From NCBI GenBank assembly GCA_001664505.1, contig CP011806.1, positions 1,895,500 to 1,905,441 on the forward strand: a stretch of 9,942 bases of DNA, written 5' to 3'. Origin of the DNA: Acidobacteria bacterium Mor1 (GTDB lineage: Bacteria > Acidobacteriota > Polarisedimenticolia > Polarisedimenticolales > Polarisedimenticolaceae). The notes under the pieces are model-generated. The model saw nothing but the letters and a program-made list of their open reading frames with translations, did no database searches and was not told where the DNA came from. Within the stretch, counting starts at the first letter, position 1. Every line of letters begins with the position of its first letter. A program made the position numbers and the translations under genes. Of this stretch, positions 7,166 through 9,942 are shown piece after piece.

Positions 7166-8890
7166 CCCCTCGTCCCAGACCGAGACGACGATCTTGCCGT
7201 CGACCCAGGTCTGGTCGAAGGCGGAATTGAAGCGATCGTCGACGCTGAGCTCGTTGCGGTCGTAGGTCACGACGCAGCGCTCACCCTTCTCCCGCATCGA
7301 CAGCTCGTAGTGGTCGGTGCGCAGGAAGTGCGGCTCGCCGCAGTCCAACGACGCCTTGGTGCCGAAGGGCAGCAGGCCGTTGCCGCGAGTGCAGTCCTGG
7401 ACCCGGGTCAGCACCTCGACGAAGACCGGCTCGTCGGGATCGATCTCGGCCCACATCGGGAGCGGCGTGTCGCCGGGCTCCAGATCGTAGGCCATCACCC
7501 GGTCGTTCTTGGCGATGCCGTCCCGGTCGATGTAGTCCAGGATCACCGTCAGCGAATAGCGGCGGAAGGTCGGGTTGAGCGGCTGGATCGTGATCGGCCC
7601 CTCGGAAGGCTCCGCCGGTTTGCCCGTCGGGTCCGGCGGCGTGCAGACGTTCTCGGCGGCGAAGCGCATGCCCCCCTCGAACATGTACCGTTCGCCCAGG
7701 CGGTAACCTTCGGGATCGTGCAGCACGTAGGGGCCCTGGAACTGCGGCGCCATGCGCTGCACCGGCACGAAGCGGAAGCGCAGGCAGTTGTTGGCGACGA
7801 TCAGGTCGGCAAGGTCGACGAACTGGGCGGCGGTGATCACGCCGGTGCCGTCACCGAAACGGAGCCCTTCGACGCTACCGCTGACTCCCTCGGCCATCGC
7901 ACCTGAGAACTCGGCATCGTCGGCGATGGCCAGGCGCATCCCGCCGATCTCCACCTCGCGGCCGTCCCGCACCGACAGCACCTTTCCGGTGGCGCTGAAG
8001 GGTTCGGCCATCTCACAGGTCGCGGCGAAACCGGTGCGCACCTCCCGCACCTGGGTCGAGAGCGTTCGAATGTCGTTCTCGGTCAGACGCAGGGGCATCA
8101 GCTGGAGTTCAGCCGGGGTCGCGTCCCCCTCGCCGCCGTGGTCGATCAGCCGGTGCTCCGCCTGATGGACACGGGTCTGGGCGTGGACCCGCGCGGTCTC
8201 CACGTGAGCCATCGCCGTGGTCAGGGCGTCCATTCCGCCGCAGGGATTCCCCCGCCGGCCGAAGCGCTCGGCCTTGGCGATCTCCCGCCGGGCTGCATCC
8301 AGCGAAACCTTGACCGCCGTGGCTCCCGGATCGTCTCCGATCTCGGTCATGGTGCGGGTCAACGTCGTGCTTGAAGGCGCCAACACCGCCTGGGGGTCCC
8401 GGGTCAGGTCGATCGCCGAACAACCGGCGATCACCTGGGTCCCGCCCCGGCGGCTACCCGGACAGGCGTCCAAGCCATCGAGCACGCCGTCCATGTCGAA
8501 ATCCTGAATCGGACCGGGCGCGCGGAAGTTGTAGGTGCGCAGGATCTCGAGATCGAGCAGATCGACGACGCCGTCGCCGTTGAGGTCCATCAACCGCTGG
8601 GAGCGCAGGCTCTCGGCGGTATCGATCTCCGGAGGCTCGGCGTCGATGCCGTGGAGCAGGAACAGCTCGTCGGCCTCGGTGACCACGCCGTTCTGGTCGA
8701 AGTCCGGGTCGCAGCGGTTGCCGAACCCGTCCCGGTCGGTGTCCCGCTGGTCCGGATTGGCGTCCAGCAGGCAGTTGTCCATGTAGTCGAAAACGCCGTC
8801 GCCGTCGACGTCTCCGTCGGGTGCGCCGGCCAGGCACAAGCTTGTTGCCGCGGCCAACAGCACGGCGCAGCGGATGGTGAATCGAAACAT
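6269..8890 (-). CDS. Secreted multidomain M23 metallopeptidase with calcium-binding TSP3/dockerin-like repeats
   Basis: The protein has 873 residues. Residues 1-23 form a signal peptide with probable cleavage after AGA. Residues 25-70 are a thrombospondin type 3-like array (DGDVDGDGVFDYMDNC, DTDRDGFGNRCDPDFDQNG). Dockerin/EF-hand-like loops follow at 63-76, 102-119 (DLNGDGVVDLLDLEILRTY) and 130-141. Residues about 170-295 are mainly helical. About 298-357 resembles the DUF5666 beta domain (TGKVLSVRDGREVEIGG), a tentative call. Residues about 360-585 are a Cys-containing beta-rich region I do not recognise. About 586-705 is strongly conserved in the downstream paralogue. The C-terminal M23 domain shows H707 and D714 (THSDVFAYDM), H783 (YLH) and HLH (816-818), matching the zinc and catalytic residues of lysostaphin-type endopeptidases that cut peptidoglycan cross-links or Gly-rich peptides. 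A five-Cys cluster (746-764) is inserted in this domain. GGGAGGA (8897-8903) is 6 nt from the ATG. The substrate is unknown; it probably acts in the periplasm or outside the cell. Confidence 0.9.
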   Translation of the reverse strand: MFRFTIRCAVLLAAATSLCLAGAPDGDVDGDGVFDYMDNCLLDANPDQRDTDRDGFGNRCDPDFDQNGVVTEADELFLLHGIDAEPPEIDTAESLRSQRLMDLNGDGVVDLLDLEILRTYNFRAPGPIQDFDMDGVLDGLDACPGSRRGGTQVIAGCSAIDLTRDPQAVLAPSSTTLTRTMTEIGDDPGATAVKVSLDAARREIAKAERFGRRGNPCGGMDALTTAMAHVETARVHAQTRVHQAEHRLIDHGGEGDATPAELQLMPLRLTENDIRTLSTQVREVRTGFAATCEMAEPFSATGKVLSVRDGREVEIGGMRLAIADDAEFSGAMAEGVSGSVEGLRFGDGTGVITAAQFVDLADLIVANNCLRFRFVPVQRMAPQFQGPYVLHDPEGYRLGERYMFEGGMRFAAENVCTPPDPTGKPAEPSEGPITIQPLNPTFRRYSLTVILDYIDRDGIAKNDRVMAYDLEPGDTPLPMWAEIDPDEPVFVEVLTRVQDCTRGNGLLPFGTKASLDCGEPHFLRTDHYELSMREKGERCVVTYDRNELSVDDRFNSAFDQTWVDGKIVVSVWDEGTEPFFAAEGFAMCPLPSGGFQRCPYIEPIYEQHSFTFGRTDFWPVIDPGGAEWLEPFVGVTKAAGLRWPRVSGINNGLPWQFSCSLPTVVRDVVNFCSSPTPVNAYYRMPFPQGVNSWVQSQGNQSGGDNTHSDVFAYDMDAPCGDTMLAARAGVVRMVTEGNQAQMADDCLRTSDCPSHTCCNNPDGCRANVVSVQHQDGSFVQYLHSPEDGIVPEQGDVVRRGEILAFVGTTGNSTGPHLHFEAGFNFNNSWQSHLALFEAVNSDDSSVMTCYEPPSWPSSDSHHYNLRSNNIPQP
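6599..6655 (-). other. WAP-like cysteine cluster inside the M23 domain
   Basis: Codons for C746, C752, C757, C758 and C764, spacing C-x5-C-x4-CC-x5-C, between the first zinc-ligand half and the HQDGSFVQYLH strand. The paralogue keeps all five cysteines at the same spacing (9376-9432) although most other residues in the segment differ. Plain M23 domains have a short loop here. Together with C719 this would make three disulfides possible. The spacing resembles part of the WAP four-disulfide core, by pattern only. Confidence 0.7.
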
Positions 8891-8896
8891 CTGGCG

Positions 8897-8904
8897 TCCT
8901 CCCT
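8897..8904 (-). promoter_or_regulatory. Strong Shine-Dalgarno of the first M23 gene
   Basis: The minus strand reads AGGGAGGA followed by 6 nt and the ATG at 8890. This fixes the start and shows that leadered, SD-driven translation is used here, unlike the polA/glycosyltransferase pair. No convincing -10/-35 pair was found in 8905-9003. Confidence 0.85.
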
Positions 8905-8995
8905 GAATCCCCGATTGCGGTGTCGCTGTGGGGAAACGGAGGCCGCCACAAAAGTAACGCTCCTTTTTCAGGGATCCGGATCGGGCCCGGCGCGC

Positions 8996-9023
8996 AACGA
9001 AAAGGGGCGCCCGAGGGCGCCCC
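8996..9023 (-). terminator. Intrinsic terminator of the second M23 peptidase gene
   Basis: GGGGCGCC/GGCGCCCC (9004-9011 with 9016-9023) forms an 8-bp stem with a 4-nt loop, followed on the minus strand by TTTTCGTTG. It lies 22 nt beyond the TGA at 9046. The stem is identical in sequence to that at 6221-6240, with a different loop and a shorter T tail. It separates the second M23 gene from the upstream region of the first, so the two are probably separate transcription units or only partly coupled. Confidence 0.75.
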
Positions 9024-9045
9024 CGATCAGCGGGATCTGCCCGAT

Positions 9046-9942
9046 TCAGGGCTGCGGTTCGTTGTTCGACCGCAGCTCGTGATGGTGCGAGTCGTCGTCG
9101 GGCCGGTTGCGCGGCTGGTAGCAGGTCAGGGTCGACCCGTTCTCCGAGTGCACCGCCTCGAACAGCGCCAGGTGATCCTGCCAGTTCCCGTTGAACAGGA
9201 AGCCGGCCTCGAAGTGCAGATGCGGGCGGGACGAGTTGCCGGTGGTGCCGACGAAGGCGATGATCTCGCCCCGCTTCACCACGTCGCCGACCTCGGGCAC
9301 GATGCCGTCCTCGGGCGAGTGCAGGTACTGCACCCTCGAGCCGTCCTGATGCTCGATGGTGATGCCGTTGGCGCCGCAGCCGGTCGCGGTGGTGCAGCAG
9401 GTATGGTCCGGACAGTCCGAGGCCTCGACGCAGTCCCGGTGCCGCTGAGCCACCGCCCCCTCGGTGACCATGCGCACGATACCGGCCCGCGAAGCGCGCA
9501 TGGTCTCACCACAGGGCGCGCGCATGTCGTAGGCAAAGGTGGTGGCGTGGGTGCTGTCTCCGCCGGAGTTGTTGCCCTGCCCCATGGTCCAGCTGTTGAT
9601 GCCCCGGGCGAAGGGCATCCGGTAGTAGGCGTTGGTCGGTGTCGGCGAGCTGCAGAAGTTGACCACGTCCCGCACCACCGTCGGCAGCGAACAGGAAAAC
9701 TGCCAGGGCAAGCCGTTGTTGATCCCGGACACCCTGGGCCAGCGCAACCCCGCCGCCTTGGTCACCCCGACGAAGGGTTCGAGCCACGCGGTGCTGCCGT
9801 CATCGATCACCGGCCAGAAGTCGGTGCGGGCGAAGGTGAAGGAGTGCTGCTCGTAGATCGGCTCGATGTAGGGGCAGCGCTGGAATCCGCCGCCGGCCAG
9901 TGGGCACATGGCGAAGCCCTCGGCGGCGAAGAATGGCTCGGT
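9046..9942 (-). CDS. Second M23 metallopeptidase, tandem paralogue of the upstream-numbered copy, 5' end outside window
   Basis: The reading frame is open to the window edge. Codons before the internal ATG at 9909 read TEPFFAAEGFA, matching the other copy (577-586), so 9909 is not the start. The visible part, 298 codons plus the stop codon, aligns to residues 576-873 of the protein at 6269-8890 with no net indel (constant offset 2777 bp). Over the 287 residues from MCPL onward I count about 68 differences, roughly 76% identity. Zinc and catalytic residues are kept (THATTFAYDM, YLH, PHLHFE), as are the Cys cluster (C-x5-C-x4-CC-x5-C) and the closing SNNxPQP. A block of about 50 residues from WLEPFVGVTKAAGLRW through the NFCSSPTP segment is identical. 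A secreted cell-wall or peptide endopeptidase is inferred. Whether its missing N-terminal half also has TSP3 and dockerin-like repeats cannot be seen. Confidence 0.93.
   Translation of the reverse strand, partial: TEPFFAAEGFAMCPLAGGGFQRCPYIEPIYEQHSFTFARTDFWPVIDDGSTAWLEPFVGVTKAAGLRWPRVSGINNGLPWQFSCSLPTVVRDVVNFCSSPTPTNAYYRMPFARGINSWTMGQGNNSGGDSTHATTFAYDMRAPCGETMRASRAGIVRMVTEGAVAQRHRDCVEASDCPDHTCCTTATGCGANGITIEHQDGSRVQYLHSPEDGIVPEVGDVVKRGEIIAFVGTTGNSSRPHLHFEAGFLFNGNWQDHLALFEAVHSENGSTLTCYQPRNRPDDDSHHHELRSNNEPQP

Noticed and set aside
6770-7906. 378-codon plus-strand open frame within the M23 gene
   Set aside because: It is antisense to a protein with signal peptide, calcium repeats and M23 motifs, and has antisense-type composition.
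8941-8975. AT-richer patch (CTGAAAAAGG, TTACTTTTG on the minus strand) as promoter of the first M23 gene
   Set aside because: The best -10-like match (TACTTT) fits only 3 of 6 and has no -35 at 16-18 bp.
8973-8989. Palindromes GATCCGGATC and CGGGCCCG upstream of the first M23 gene
   Set aside because: Short and GC-rich, not repeated elsewhere in the window, and not positioned against any recognisable promoter.
9046-9909. Reading the second M23 gene as a complete 287-residue protein starting at 9909
   Set aside because: The frame is open upstream, and the preceding codons (TEPFFAAEGFA) match the paralogue, so the ATG is an internal Met.

Overview
The window is a GC-rich stretch of bacterial chromosome, densely packed with genes. 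It carries five coding regions: two complete genes and one partial gene plus one partial gene on the minus strand, and one complete gene on the plus strand. No mobile element, CRISPR array, tRNA or rRNA is visible. The gene set (HD-GYP response regulator, DNA polymerase I without proofreading residues, a GT39-type membrane glycosyltransferase, and large secreted M23 peptidases with thrombospondin-type-3/dockerin-like calcium repeats) points to a Gram-negative-type lineage such as Acidobacteriota or Myxococcota. That placement is an inference from protein style, not from a marker gene.

Layout. 1-958 (minus): an HD-GYP response regulator whose 3' end lies outside the window, with a possible promoter at 1059-1086. 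1112-4156 (minus): full-length polA, 1014 codons. 4157-4209: a 53-bp divergent promoter region with one -10-like box facing each way, each exactly 6 nt from an ATG. 4210-6201 (plus): a polytopic GT39/ArnT-like glycosyltransferase. 6202-6268: the convergent gap, holding an intrinsic terminator for the minus-strand gene. 6269-8890 (minus): an 873-residue secreted multidomain M23 metallopeptidase with a strong Shine-Dalgarno. 8891-9045: its upstream region plus the terminator of the next gene. 9046 to beyond 9942 (minus): a second M23 peptidase, a tandem paralogue of the first, with its 5' part outside the window. There is no gene-free stretch longer than 300 bases.

How the genes relate. No single pathway links all five. 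polA and the glycosyltransferase share a divergent promoter region, and both appear to give leaderless transcripts. The two M23 genes are a tandem duplication: 287 collinear residues with no net indel and about 76% identity by hand count. Each is followed by a hairpin with the same stem sequence.

The least ordinary features are an extra block of about 90 residues inside the 5'-nuclease domain of Pol I, the complete loss of its 3'-5' exonuclease metal ligands, a WAP-like cysteine cluster inserted in the M23 catalytic domain of both paralogues, and the mirrored leaderless promoters. I see no clear evidence of a wholly new multi-gene system.
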